This document shows, piece after piece, positions 20,505 through 30,779 of a stretch of DNA of 64,000 bases (position 1 is its first letter; every line of letters begins with the position of its first letter). The translations under genes were made by a program, and so were the position numbers. The notes beneath the pieces were generated by a model. It was not told the DNA's origin, did no database searches, and saw only the letters and a program-made list of their open reading frames with translations. Origin of the DNA: Rhizomys pruinosus (Eukaryota > Chordata > Mammalia > Rodentia > Spalacidae); contig VZQC01001015.1 of assembly GCA_009823505.1 (NCBI GenBank), forward strand, positions 1,084,574 to 1,148,573, given 5' to 3'.

Positions 20505-20696
20505 AAAAAATCAGTAAAAATTACCGGGCGTGGTGGCGCATGCCTTTAATCCCAGCACTTGGGAGGCAGAGGCAGGCGGATCTTTGTGAGTTCAAGGCCA
20601 GCCTGGTCTACAGAGTGAGTTCCAGGACAGCTGGGACTACAGGGAGACCCTGTCTCGAAAAAGACCAAAAAAAAAAAAAAAAAATCAGTAAAAATT
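20505..20696 (+). mobile_element. B1 SINE, young
   Basis: AAAAATCAGTAAAAATTA flanks both sides; full body ending CTGTCTCGAAAAAGACC with an A tail. 20,377-20,504 is unique. Confidence 0.97.
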
Positions 20697-20713
20697 AAAA
20701 TCTATACTAAAAA

Positions 20714-20900
20714 GGGACTGGAAAAATGGATCATTGATGAAGAGTGCTTACTGCTCTTCCAGGGACCCAGGTTCAGTGTGGCTCACAATCACCTATAACT
20801 CCAGTTCTAGTGGATCGACAACACTGTGGGAAGACACACATGGTATACATACCATACCTACCTACATACATGCATGCAAACACACATAAAAATCTATACT
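20714..20900 (+). mobile_element. B2 SINE, diverged
   Basis: GGGACTGGAAAAATGGATCA, TGCTTACTGCTCTTCCAGG and TATAACTCCAGTTCTAGTGG, then ACACATAAAAATC. Confidence 0.8.
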
Positions 20901-20937
20901 AAAATAAAAATAAAAATAAGTTTAAAATGTATACTAA

Positions 20938-21105
20938 GCCGGAGGCAGTGGCACACACCTTTAATCCCAGCACTGGGAGGCAGAGGCAGGCCAATCTCTG
21001 TCAGTTCAAGGCCAACCTGGTCTACACAGTGAGTCTCAGGACAGCTGGGGCTATAGGGAGACCTTGTCTCAAAAAGACACACACACACACACACACACAC
21101 AATCT
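20938..21105 (+). mobile_element. B1 SINE with (CA)n tail
   Basis: GCCGGAGGCAGTGGCACAC to TTGTCTCAAAAAGA, tail converted to (CA)n at 21,076-21,100. ATACTAA repeats flank it. Confidence 0.93.
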
Positions 21106-21114
21106 ATACTAAAA

Positions 21115-21235
21115 CATTTTTGTTTTGTTTTGAGGCAGAGTCTGACTGTTATAGCCATGGCTGACCTGGGACTCACAGAAATCCACCTGCCTCAGCCTTG
21201 AGTGCTTGGGTTAAAGGTATGCACCATTCACATCT
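21115..21235 (-). mobile_element. B1-like SINE, old
   Basis: GAGGCAGAGTCTGACTG, GGGACTCACAGAAATCCACC and GTTAAAGGTATGCACC. 21,236-21,461 is unique. Confidence 0.75.
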
Positions 21236-21461
21236 ATAAAACATATTTCTTGACACTTTATCTCCTGAGTGTTCACAACACACACAGCTCTTGAGCACCA
21301 CCTTCCCCTCCTCCACTCTGGACTAGCAAAATATTGACCTTGGTAACCCCAAAGCTAGACATGCTTCCCAGCCATGCCCTTTGACTTCCTAAAGTACCAG
21401 TCCATGTCCCTGCACTCCAGGAAACTATACGTGTCTGAAAGTGTTATGAAAGATCATAGAG

Positions 21462-21685
21462 GGGCTGGAGAGATGGCTCAGAGGTTAAAGCACCGACTGC
21501 TCTTGCAGAGGACCCGGGTTCGATCCCCAGCACCCATATGGCAGCTGAAAACCGTCTTTAACTCCAGTTCCAGGGGAATCTGACACCCTCTTCTGACCTC
21601 CGCGGCGTTGCACAACATGAGTGCACAAACCTACATGCAGACAGTACATTCATACACATACAAAATAAATAAAGTTTAAAAAAAT
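21462..21685 (+). mobile_element. B2 SINE, full length, short form
   Basis: GGGGCTGGAGAGATGGCTCA to AAATAAATAAAGTTTAAAAA; ATCATAGA occurs on both sides. Confidence 0.96.
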
Positions 21686-21769
21686 CATAGAAACCAAGAT
21701 CCCAACTAGGGCTTTCCTCACTGAGCAGAAGGCAATAAATGCTTGTATATTTGAAATACTCAGCCAGGT

Positions 21770-21900
21770 AAGTATCCCACACCTCTCATCCCAGCACTCG
21801 GGAGGCAGAGACAGGAGGATCACAAGTTTAAGGCCAACCTGGTCTCTGTGGTCAGTGCCAGAACAGAGTGACTGTGTTAAGACTGTCTCCCAAAAAAGCC
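21770..21900 (+). mobile_element. B1 SINE
   Basis: CACACCTCTCATCCCAGCAC, GCCAACCTGGTCTCTGTGG, CTGTCTCCCAAAAAAG. Confidence 0.85.
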
Positions 21901-21902
21901 GT

Positions 21903-22060
21903 TAAGAGCCTGCAAAATGGCTCCCCAGGTGAAGATCCTTGCTGCAAGCCTGACAGCCCAAGTTAATCCCAAAAGTTCTCCTCTGACTTCTGTGCAGACC
22001 ATACTCTCATACACACACACAAACACACACCAACACATTAAATAAATGTGTGTTTTTTAA
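21903..22060 (+). mobile_element. B2/B3-like SINE
   Basis: AGCCTGCAAAATGGCTCCCC head, TTCTCCTCTGACTTCTGTGC and an ACACACACAAACACAC tail. Confidence 0.65.
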
Positions 22061-22064
22061 TTTA

Positions 22065-22307
22065 ACCATCACAGCACTTGGGGAAGTAGAGGCAGGAAGA
22101 TGTGGAGTTCAATGATAGCCAATATGCCAGGACAATATTTGGCAAAATAAACTGCTATCTTAGCCGGGCCTAGTGGCGCATGCCTTTAATCCCAGCACCT
22201 GGGAGGCAGGGGCAGGCTGATCTCTGTGAGTTCAAAGCCAGTCTGGTCTACAGAGTGAGTTCCAGGACAGCCTGAGCTACAGGGAGACCCTGTCTCAAAA
22301 AGACCAA

Positions 22308-22350
<43 letters not shown>

Positions 22351-22375
22351 GTAAAATAAAATAAAATGCTATCTC
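22065..22375 (+). mobile_element. B1 fragment and full B1 with (AAAT)n tail
   Basis: A B1 piece (CATCACAGCACTTGGGGAAG to ~22,150) is followed by a full B1 from 22,163 (GCCGGGCCTAGTGGCGCATG). Its tail is ~15 AAAT units at 22,306-22,350. Confidence 0.9.
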
Positions 22376-22386
22376 AAAAATAAGAG

Positions 22387-22620
22387 ATTGGTGGCTCTCT
22401 GTAAATTCAAGACCAGCCTGGTCTATTTTATACAGTGAATTCCAGGCCAGCCACGGCAGGACCCTGTGGACGGGAGTGATGGTGCACGCCTTTAATCCCA
22501 GCACCCAGGAGGCAGAGGCAGGTGGTTCTCTGTGAGTTCAAGGTCAGTCTGGTCTACAGAGAGTGTTCCAGGACAGCCTGAGCAACAGGGAGACCCTGTC
22601 TCAAAAAATAATAAGTAGGG
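22387..22620 (+). mobile_element. Partial B1 and full B1
   Basis: Partial body TGGCTCTCTGTAAATTCAAG (to 22,465) then a full B1 starting GACGGGAGTGATGGTGCACG and ending CCCTGTCTCAAAAAATAATA. Confidence 0.88.
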
Positions 22621-22768
22621 TCAGGCGTGGTAGTGCACACCTTTAATCACAGCACTCAGGAGGCAGAGGCAGGTGGATCTCTGTGAGTTCAAGGCCAGCC
22701 TGATCTACATAGAGCATTCGAGAACAGCTGGGGCTATGGGGAGACCCTGTCTCAAAAAGACAAAAAAG
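22621..22768 (+). mobile_element. B1 SINE
   Basis: GTCAGGCGTGGTAGTGCACA to CTGTCTCAAAAAGACAAAAA; its tail seeds the next microsatellite. Confidence 0.95.
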
Positions 22769-22776
22769 GAAAGCGA

Positions 22777-22844
<68 letters not shown>

Positions 22845-23110
22845 GGAGAGGGAGGGAGGGGATGTAGTGATTGATTTATGGAGTAGGTATTGAGGGAGGG
22901 AGGAAGATAGAAAGATAAAGATAAATAGAGTAGATAGATATATAACATACAATAACTACACTAACTACAGCCCTCAAATACCTAAAGAAATATAGATAGC
23001 AATATATCTAAATAGATACATCCCTACATACCTCCCTCCATAAAGACATAGAGAGATCTCTCTATCTAGATCTAGATATATCCGACAGAAATATCTCAAC
23101 TATATACCTA
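22769..23110 (+). repeat. (GAAA)n/(GA)n and degenerate GATA-rich simple repeat
   Basis: About 14 GAAA units, then GA and GGGA runs to 22,862. From there to 23,110 the sequence is a degraded GATA/ATAG-rich tract. Confidence 0.9.
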
Positions 23111-23129
23111 TCTCCACTCAATAACGCCC

Positions 23130-23375
23130 CTACCCCCAGAGCTGGCCTAGTGATGTATAACCTAGTGTTCTGGAGGTTGGGGCAGAGGACTGCAAACTTG
23201 AAACCAGTCTGGGCCGAGCTGATGGAGTGGCGGTGTGTAAGCCCACCCGCAGCTACATGGTAAGACAAGAGACTGGTGGCACACCTCCATAACCCCAGCA
23301 ATTGATATTAAGTGCAGGGGAATCAGGAGCTCAAGGCCAGCCTCAGCTATATACCAAGTTCAAGAACAATATGGG
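23130..23375 (+). mobile_element. Old B1/B4-like fragments
   Basis: Two diverged copies: GAGCTGGCCTAGTGATGTAT ... GCAGCTACATGGTAAGAC, and GACTGGTGGCACACCTCCAT ... GCTATATACCAAGTTCAAG. Confidence 0.55.
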
Positions 23376-23379
23376 CAAG

Positions 23380-23548
23380 CCAGGAATGGTGGCACATGCC
23401 TGTAAACCCAGAACTCAGGAGGCAGACAGGCAGATCTCTGTGAATTCAAGGCCACCCTGGTCTGAACAGCAAGTTCCAGCTGAAGCTGGGGACGAGAGGA
23501 GACCCTGTCTCAACAAAAAGACCCTGTCTCCTCAAATAAATAAAAACC
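23380..23548 (+). mobile_element. B1 SINE
   Basis: GCCAGGAATGGTGGCACATG to CCCTGTCTCAACAAAAAGAC, with the last CCCTGTCTC motif duplicated. Confidence 0.9.
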
Positions 23549-24144
23549 CAGAGTGTATATAATATCTATAATAGATAGTAATAGAATATATATATATATA
23601 TCAACCTTGCCCCTAGACCGTCTTCACCTTGCCCCTCAAAGCTATTCAGTTTATAAATCTCACAGATGCTGCTGAGCCAGGATCTCTCCAAGGGCCCCTC
23701 TCCTTCCTAATCCCAGGGTGCTTTTTACCAACCTACTGCCACTGCCCTATGTGAAAATCTCCTATTTTACCAAAATAAGACATGGTTCACTCTCAGGACA
23801 CCAGGATACAAAACCACACAATGGCCCCAGCAAACCTTTCAGCTTGATTCATTCAACAAATATTTATAGGCCACTCTTCTCCCAAGCAGCTAGATTAGGT
23901 AGTAATTACAGCATAAGGCACAAAACAAATCAGACACCTACCCTTGTGGGGCTTCTATTTTAACAGGAGAAATAGATGTTCATCAAATTGAAACACAAAT
24001 AAATAGATAAGTATATAATTATAGTATCTACCCTAAAGGTAATCACTCACATGCAAGAGAAGCAAGCACAAGAATGTTTAATGCATCTGTTTCTTATGGA
24101 GAAAACTCCACAACCTACAAAATGTCAAAATTTCAGAATAGAGC
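23549..24144. other. Unique DNA with ancient mammalian repeat
   Basis: 23,848-24,020 begins TTCATTCAACAAATATTTAT and continues CCTTGTGGGGCTTCTATTTT, a widespread pre-rodent mammalian repeat. The remainder is unidentified. Confidence 0.55.
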
Positions 24145-24300
24145 CAGGCATGGGGCACACACCTTTAATCCCAGCACTCTGAAGACAGATGCAGGGGGAT
24201 CTCTGTAAGTTCAAGGCCAGCCTGGTCTATATAGTGAGTTCCAGGACAGCTGGGGCCACAAGGAGACCCTGTTTCAAAAAGATAAAAAAAAAAAAAAATC
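24145..24300 (+). mobile_element. B1 SINE
   Basis: GCCAGGCATGGGGCACACAC to poly(A); TCAGAATA flanks it. Confidence 0.93.
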
Positions 24301-24374
24301 AGAATATAAACAGTAAGCCCACTAAGACAAGAGCTGCCAAAATCACCTGCAAAAAGAATGCTAAATTTGCTTAT

Positions 24375-24508
24375 AGTTTCCTAAGCTAGTAGTGGTGAAG
24401 CGTACCTTTAGTTCAACAGTGGGCAGGCAGAGGTTAGTGGAACTCTGTATGAGGCCAGCCTGAAATACAGCCAGAGCTACATAGTGAGAACCTGTCTCAA
24501 AGTTTCCT
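24375..24508 (+). mobile_element. B1 SINE, diverged
   Basis: AGTTTCCTAA repeats at both ends as target-site duplication; body GCTAGTAGTGGTGAAGCGTA ... GAGAACCTGTCTCAA. A (GT)n run follows at 24,536-24,555. Confidence 0.85.
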
Positions 24509-24669
24509 AAAGGAAATTCATGTGTGCTGTATGTTGTGTATGTGTGTGTGTGTGTATTCCATATGTATACACACACAGACTGAACCCCCTTCCAGAAAAG
24601 AAGGAAAACCACAAGACCATGAGAAATGCTGATGCGAACGCATGAGGAGCAGGGCAGACCCACACAGTT

Positions 24670-24972
24670 ACGTTGCTGAATCTTGTTTTTTGTTGTAATT
24701 GTTGTTGTTGTTGTTGTTTTGTCTTTTTTTGAGACAGGGTCTCCCTGGAACTCACTCTGTAGTCCAGGTTGGCCTTGAACTCACAGAGATCTGCCTCTGC
24801 CTGCCTCTGCCTCCATAGTGCTAGGATTTAAGGAATGTGCCACCACGCCCAGCTTAAAGACTGCTCTTAGCTGCCATGTGGGTGCTGGGAATGAAACCCA
24901 AGTCCTCTGCAAGAGCAGTTGGTGCTCTTAACCGCTGAGCCATCTCTCCAGCCCCCACATTGCTGAATTTTG
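24670..24972 (-). mobile_element. B2-B1 composite SINE, copy 1
   Basis: In sense (minus) direction this is the first ~100 bases of B2 (GGGGGCTGGAGAGATGGC ... GAGCAGTCTTTAA) joined at 24,853/24,854 to a B1 starting GCTGGGCGTGGTGG, then an A/AAC-rich tail. ACGTTGCTGAATCTTG (24,670-24,685) and ACATTGCTGAATTTTG (24,957-24,972) flank the whole, so both halves appear to have inserted as one unit. An ~18-bp stretch is missing near the B1 3' end. Confidence 0.8.
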
Positions 24973-25187
24973 AACACGGCAAAAAAAAAAAAATTCAGAA
25001 CAGTTTGGTGGTAGATAAATGTTTAGGTCTTTTTTTATAGTGAAGACATTTATATTTTTATATATAATTAAAATTTGTCCACATGATGATATCAAGGCCA
25101 TTGTGATTCAGTTGGTTGGCTGAATCTAGGGACCTTTGACCTATTTGGGTCTGTAATCTTGGTGGGCAATTTAAAAAAAAAAAGATT
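24973..25187. other. Unique AT-rich DNA
   Basis: No gene or repeat recognised apart from A runs. Confidence 0.5.
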
Positions 25188-25355
25188 TGTGCTGGGCGTG
25201 GTGGCGCACGCCTTTGATCCCAGTGCTTGGGAGGCAGAGGTGGGTGGATCACTGTGTTCAAGGCCAGCCTGGTCTAAATAGTGAGTTCCAGGACAACTGG
25301 AGGTACTGGGAGACCCTGTCTCAAAAAGACCAAAAAATTAATTAATTAATTAAAA
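25188..25355 (+). mobile_element. B1 SINE
   Basis: GCTGGGCGTGGTGGCGCACG to CAAAAAGACCAAAAAATT with an (AATT)n tail. Confidence 0.95.
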
Positions 25356-25383
25356 ACATGTGGCCTATAAACATGTTATTTCG

Positions 25384-25481
25384 GGAAATAAGCCAGACAG
25401 AGAAAGACCAACACTCTGTGATCGCACTTTTATGTAGAATCTGAAAAGCTGAACTCACAGTAGACAGCATAGAATGCAAAA

Positions 25482-25525
<44 letters not shown>

Positions 25526-25527
25526 AA
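25384..25527 (+). mobile_element. Old LINE-1-type 3' fragment plus (AAAT)n
   Basis: GAAATAAGCCAGACAGAGAA, CTCTGTGATCGCACTTTTAT and GAATCTGAAAAGCTGAACTC match a common old mammalian L1 tail. Twelve AAAT units follow at 25,478-25,527. Confidence 0.55.
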
Positions 25528-25905
25528 CCAAGTGTGGCAGGGCAAGCCCATAATCCCATAATTCCAGAGCTGGAGTGAAAAGGGTTAGAGGTCCATAATC
25601 ATTCAGCAAGTTGGAGGCCACCCTGCCTACATGAGACCCTATCTCAAAAATAAGTAATAAAACAAGCCAGTCATGGCACATGCCTTGAATCCCGGTACTT
25701 GGAAAACAGAGGCAGGCAGATCTCTGTGAGGTGAAGGCCAGCCTAGTCTACATAAAAGGGTCTGAGCCAACCACAGCTACATAGTGAGACCCTGTCTCAA
25801 AAACCAAAACCAAAACCAAACCAAAAAAAAAAAAGCCCAAAACCAAGTAGAATCAAAGTTACCAGCTGGAGCCACAGGGAGACCCTGTCTTAAAAACAAC
25901 AAATA
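25528..25905 (+). mobile_element. Three B1-type SINEs
   Basis: Old B1-like (25,528-25,655), B1 (25,668-25,825, GCCAGTCATGGCACATGCC to ACCCTGTCTCAAAAACC), and a 3' B1 scrap (25,862-25,900, GCTGGAGCCACAGGGAGACC). Confidence 0.8.
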
Positions 25906-26189
25906 TGGAGCCATTCCACCTCTCCTCACAGGTCTCCAAGTCTCCACCTCCCTCAGATTCTCCCCTTCATTCGGTGCCTCCTTCATTGTGTTCCGTAGTC
26001 TATGCCTTGCCAGGCCCTGTATATTAACCCTGACCCTCATAGAAGTCCTTGAAAAAGAGGCCAGTTCTTCCATGTTGTAGAAGCAAATGTCCCAACATTT
26101 GGATGCTCTGCTTAATTACATAAATATGCCCCTGGGTTTTCCATTCACTCAGCCACGTTCACTCTCAACAGTTTCTGTTTTTCCAAGAT

Positions 26190-26450
26190 ATTTTGGACAT
26201 GCTAGGAAAGTACTCTATTACTAAGCTATATCCCCAACAATAATACACATTAAGGACCTATTTTTTTTTTACATGTATGAGTATATTGCCTACATGTATA
26301 GAAATGCCCTCGGAGGTCAGAAAAGGATGTCAGATCCCCTAGAACTGGAGTTAGGACAGTTGTTAGTCTCCATGTGGGTGCTGAGAATCAAACCCCAGTC
26401 CTCTACCAGAGCAGCCAGTGCTCTTAGCTGCTGAGCCATCTCTCCAGCCT
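26190..26450 (-). mobile_element. ID fragment and B2 SINE
   Basis: Antisense ID scrap (GCTAGGAAAGTACTCTATTA, 26,200-26,240), then antisense B2 from 26,262 (ACATGTATGAGTATATTGCC to GAGCCATCTCTCCAGC). 25,906-26,189 is unique. Confidence 0.82.
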
Positions 26451-26457
26451 CTTAATC

Positions 26458-26847
26458 CCCTGTTATTACCAGACACTGTTCTAGGTTCTGGGGATACAAC
26501 AAGAAACCAAAGAGAACAAAGTGCCTACCCTCAAACAGTAGACAGCTAACACCTGGAGGACAGCAGAAAGGAGCTAAAGGGAACAGGGGCAGATGGGGTG
26601 ACGCTAAACAAGGTGGTCCTAAAGATTGGGAGCCCCAGAAGTTCTGGAGGCAGAGCATTCCAGGTTCAGGATTTACATGCAAAGACCAGTGACTAAGGAA
26701 CAAGGACAGCCTGGCATCCTGGTTGGCATGGAAACCAGCTAAAAAGCTGGCCTGGGGCAATGCCTGTCCTGTGCCTGGGGCCTTCTGGGGAAACTATAGG
26801 GAGAGGGAGACACTGACTCAGTTGAGCAAACCACTGTGGGCCCTCAT
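26458..26847 (+). mobile_element. Ancient mammalian repeat remnant
   Basis: ACTGTTCTAGGTTCTGGGGA, AAGTGCCTACCCTCAAACAG, GAGGCAGAGCATTCCAGG and ACATGCAAAGACCAGTGAC follow the order of the old repeat also seen at 23.85 and 60.2 kb. Confidence 0.55.
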
Positions 26848-27030
26848 AAGAGAGTAACCAGCGGGCATGGTGGCGCACGCCTTTAATCCTAGCACTTGGG
26901 AGGCAGAGGCAGGTGGATCTTTGTGAGTTCAAAGCCAGCCTGGTCTACAGAGTGAGTTCCAGGACAGCTGGGGCTACAGGGAGACCCTGTCTCAAAAAGA
27001 CCAAAAAAAAAAAAAAAAAGAGAGTAACCA
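26848..27030 (+). mobile_element. B1 SINE with perfect target-site duplication
   Basis: AAGAGAGTAACCA at 26,848-26,860 and 27,018-27,030 flanks a full B1. Confidence 0.97.
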
Positions 27031-27192
27031 TACCATCTTCTGAGGTGTCACTCCGACACACGTAGAGGTGGACACTCAACCCCTTTTCCCTACAATCTTC
27101 CCTACAATCACTCAGATACTTAGCTGTTCTCAAGATGCAGGTTGCTTTTACAGCAATAATGCTAATAGTAATAAGGATTAAAAGGAAAAACA

Positions 27193-27310
27193 AGGTTGGG
27201 CGTGGTGGCACACACCTTTAATTTCAACACTCAGGAGGCAAAGGCCAGCTTGGTCTATGTAGCAAGTTCAAGCCCAGCTAAGGCTACAGGGAAACACAGT
27301 CTCAAAATAA
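27193..27310 (+). mobile_element. B1 SINE, internally deleted
   Basis: GTTGGGCGTGGTGGCACACA then directly AAGGCCAGCTTGGTCTATG. Confidence 0.85.
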
Positions 27311-27369
27311 TCAAATAATAAGTATTTCTCCTTCAGAACTCTATACTTTCTTCTCACTTTTTTTTCTAT

Positions 27370-27652
27370 AATAAATTTTTGTTCTGGACTGGAGGGATGG
27401 CCTAGTGGTTAAGATCGCCGACCACTCTTGCAGAGGACCCGGGTTCGATCCCCAGCACCCACATGGCGGCCGAGAACCATCTGAAACTCCAATTCCAGAA
27501 CTCCAGTTCCAGGGGAATCTGACACCCTCTTCTGACCTCCGCCACATTGCACGACACGGGTGCACAGACTTGCATGCAGACAGTACATTCATACACATAC
27601 AGAAATAAATAAAATAAAATAAATAAAAATAAAATAAATAAATTTTTGTTCC
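27370..27652 (+). mobile_element. B2 SINE, long form
   Basis: AATAAATTTTTGTTC flanks both ends. Body GGACTGGAGGGATGGCCTAG to (AAAT)n, with the duplicated AACTCCAATTCCAG/AACTCCAGTTCCAG segment. Confidence 0.96.
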
Positions 27653-27659
27653 ATGAATA

Positions 27660-27745
27660 TCTGTAATTCCAGCAGCACTCAGGAGGCTGAGGCAGGAAGA
27701 TCAAGGCCAGCCTGGGCTACATAATATCCAGTCTCAAAATAAGTA
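27660..27745 (+). mobile_element. B1 fragment
   Basis: CTGTAATTCCAGCAGCACTC to CCAGTCTCAAAATAAG. 27,746-28,095 is unique. Confidence 0.7.
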
Positions 27746-28099
27746 ACTCCTGATGGATAAGGAAGCCCAGGCTAAACCAGATTAACTAGCTTTCTGATTT
27801 ATTGATGTATTATTACCTTCTCTACTTGAGGGTCTACGGTTGGAATAAAGAGATCTGGTCTACCAGATCCAACCTTCAAAACCCATGCCCCTCATGACTG
27901 CTTTTGGGGACCTAAGTGGTTGACTTTGGCTTGAGGGAGACTAGAGAATGGCTAACTGGCAATCACTAAGTCTTTCCAGTCAAGTGATATACTGTTTGGG
28001 GGTGAGGTAAATAACGGTGTCATCACCCCCGATAGGAAGTCCTCAGACTCTCATATCTGGACTGGAGGACTTGGTACACTGTAAGCACTCCATACCGAC

Positions 28100-28310
28100 C
28101 ATTCTAGATCAAGCCCTAGAACCCCAGCCCCTCAGGAGACTGAGGCAGGACTACAAAGCCAGGGCTTGCCTGGGCTACAAAGTGCGTTCATGGGCAGCCT
28201 GGGTAGGAGCTCCATCTTAACGAGTGGGGGTGTGCTCAGTGGTTAGAGCACCTGCCTGAGGAGCCATGGAGACAAAGGGTTCAAGCTCCCCAGCCCTCAG
28301 AAACCACTGG
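28100..28310 (+). mobile_element. Old B1-like and ID-like SINEs
   Basis: CCCAGCCCCTCAGGAGACTG ... GCTACAAAGTGCGTTCATGG, then GGTGTGCTCAGTGGTTAGAG ... GTTCAAGCTCCCCAGCCC. Confidence 0.6.
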
Positions 28311-28409
28311 TCAGAGATCACAGACCCCTGCAGCCTTGCTCTGGTTCACAGTTATCTCTGGGAACTCGGTCCTTCCCTCGCCCTCCTGTGGAAGTTCTGA
28401 GGACAGTAC

Positions 28410-28720
28410 CTTAGTCAGCCATCCTCAGGCTGGTGGGGGAGGGGGGGGACTCTGAGGAGAACCTAGTGGGCGTCGCTCCAGGAGGATCCGGTCCAGCCTG
28501 GGCACCAGCCAAGCCTTATATAGAGGCCAGAGGGGGTGGGGCCACGGGGAGGCGGACGGGCCTTTAGCCAACCACAGAGGAGCCTGGGGTGAAGCCACAC
28601 CCACCAGGGCCAAGCAACCGGAAAGAGTCCGGCTCTCCCCTCGGACTTCCGGGCTGCATCGCACCTCAGTGCCTCAGCACCTCAGCCCATCAGCCCCTCA
28701 GCCTCCCCTTGCGCGAAGGG
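28410..28720 (-). promoter_or_regulatory. TATA-type promoter with candidate first exon
   Basis: On the minus strand a canonical TATATAAG box (28,515-28,522) is preceded by GTGGCCCCACCCCC (CACCC/KLF-type) and TGTGGTTGG (RUNX-type, about 28,573). The expected start is near 28,490. Downstream the strand reads a C-rich tract ending CCACCAG, then CCTGAGGATGGCTGACTAAG followed by GTACTG, a plausible donor with last exon base at 28,410. The only start codon gives a 3-codon frame (Met-Ala-Asp-stop), so this would be a 5'-UTR exon; the CCACCAG could instead be an acceptor of a ~20-nt exon. The gene is unknown. It could be a tissue-specific alternative promoter of the transcript starting in the CpG island 15 kb downstream on the same strand. 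This is inference from motifs only. Confidence 0.38.
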
Positions 28721-30287
28721 CTGAGGGGACCTGCCTGGGCTGACCGGAGGCGGGGCTGGAGGCCATCCTGCGGCTGCTGGGGTGATGCAGGGTCTTGCTA
28801 CCCCGGCTGTGCTTCAGTTGGCCCCCTAGTCCTCATCTCCCTGCATCCTTGAAGCACTTAGATGGCTAGCCTGCATCAGCACCCCAGCATCCCCTCCCAT
28901 GGACAGTCAGGCCTCACCCTGCTCTTGAGGCGTCCACCCTGCTCTTGCACACCATGGAGCGCTGCCCATTTCCGGTCCCCCCAAAAACCTCTGGTGTCAC
29001 CCCTTGGACGACATCTGCCCAAACCAAGCTGTCCTGTCCTCCTGCCTGTCCAACAGATTATAAAGTTGTTTTCCCAGGCGTTTGGATGAGTAACTTTGAC
29101 AGCTGCTCAGGAAAAGTGGACCAACTTCCCCAACTTTTTCCAAAAACAAGAAAAAGAAATTAAGAATTCAGATACAGGGCTTTTCAGAACCAACAATGAC
29201 AGTACACCGTTGAACATGTCAAAGAACATTTTAAAGTTAATTTAAAAAAAATTTTTTTCTTATTCTCTCCACCCTCCTTTGCATAAAACACCACAATAAT
29301 GAGTTTTTCTTTCTCTCTGCCTCAAAGGAAAGCTCTTTTTGTTTGTTTGTTTTAAGTCACATAAACTCCAAACCTATAAGGCTGAATTTTCTACAGTACA
29401 AAACTTGTAACCCCTGGGATATATTCCTTAAAGAAAACAAGAATGCAAGGAACAGAATAAGCAGCTTCTGAAACAAATAAAAACAGTGTGTCCCCAAGGA
29501 AACAAAGAATTTGGCTAAATGGGTCTGGCTTAATCCTGGGCTCCCCAGCATGGTGGGGCAGTCTTTAGAGAAAACCCCCTACCAGAAGGCTGTCCAGAGT
29601 GTTCAGTAGTGTCCTTGCATCATCAACTCTACCATATGGAAACAGATCATAAACGCAACTGTAATGAAAGAAGTGGGGGAGGAAATTGTAAAGGGAGAGA
29701 GCACTGGTCAGACTGCAGAGAGGCCTGGGGACTGCGGGTCCCCTCCCCATCCAGGACAGCTCTTCCCTAGCTAGGGTGGAAACTAGCTCATTACCACATT
29801 TCAGCAAGTCCTCTAGTTTCCTCATTTAATCAAAGTTACTTTGTGGTTGTGTGACAGTGCATGCACCCCGTGTTTTTATAGCTATAGAAAATGTGTATTT
29901 ATTTTCAAAGGAGCATGGCCACGTGACAAACACAAGCCAGCCTCTCCTAGCCAGTGATTTATAAGAGCTCCAAAAATCACTGCTGTTAATCATTTTCCTA
30001 GGGCTTCTCTCAGCCTGTGGAAGTAGAAGTGTAAATTGGTACAGGCCTTCTGTACGCTGCTCAGGAAGACAAGTCAGGGGCCTTACAGATGTTCATACAT
30101 CTGGATGCAGCAGTAATAGTCCTGTCATGGTTCAGAAGGAAACAGTCCCCATGGAGAAGGAGATGTAAGGAGCAAAAGTATTCACAGTAATAGGACTGTC
30201 TGAGAGAAAAACTCATACTCTTCTCCGAATTAAAGTTCCCAATAACCCCAGAACTTGGGTGCACAGCCATTTTAAAGTTAGAACTTG
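28721..30287. other. Low-SINE unique DNA
   Basis: About 1.5 kb without SINEs. GC-rich to ~28,960, AT-rich after. No coding exon or known repeat recognised. Confidence 0.55.
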
Positions 30288-30525
30288 GACTGGAGAGATG
30301 ACTCAGCCGTTAAAAGGCTTGCAGCTCTTGCAGAGGTACTGAGTTCAGAACCCAGCACCCACCTCAGAGGCTGACAATTTATCTATAACTCCTGCTCCAA
30401 GGGATCCAGCACTCTCTCTTCTGGCCTCAGTGGATACCCACACACATGTGAATGCACACACAAGCACACACACAGAGACAGACAGACAGACACACATACA
30501 TAAATAAATAAAAATAAAGAAAATC
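30288..30525 (+). mobile_element. B2 SINE
   Basis: GGACTGGAGAGATGACTCAG to CATAAATAAATAAAAATAAA with an expanded CACA/GACA tail. Confidence 0.92.
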
Positions 30526-30527
30526 TT

Positions 30528-30775
30528 AGGGGTTAGAGAGATGCTCAGTGGTTAAGAGCACTGGCTGCTCTTGCAGAGGAACTGGGTTCAATTCCCAGCA
30601 CCCACATGGTGGCTAACAGTTGTCTATAACTCCAGTTCTAAAAGATCTGACACCTTCTTGTGACCTCCAAGAGCATTGCATAATATGGGTGTACTTACAA
30701 ACATGGAGGCAATACACTCATATACATAAAAATAAAAAAGTAAAATTAAATAAAGTAAATCTTTAAAAAAAAATT
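30528..30775 (+). mobile_element. B2 SINE
   Basis: GGGGTTAGAGAGATGCTCAG to AAATAAAGTAAATC; tandem with the previous B2. Confidence 0.92.
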
Positions 30776-30779
30776 AAAA

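Noticed and set aside
28589..29163. Plus-strand frames near the TATA box as coding exons
   Set aside because: No conserved protein features; the core-promoter motifs are on the opposite strand.
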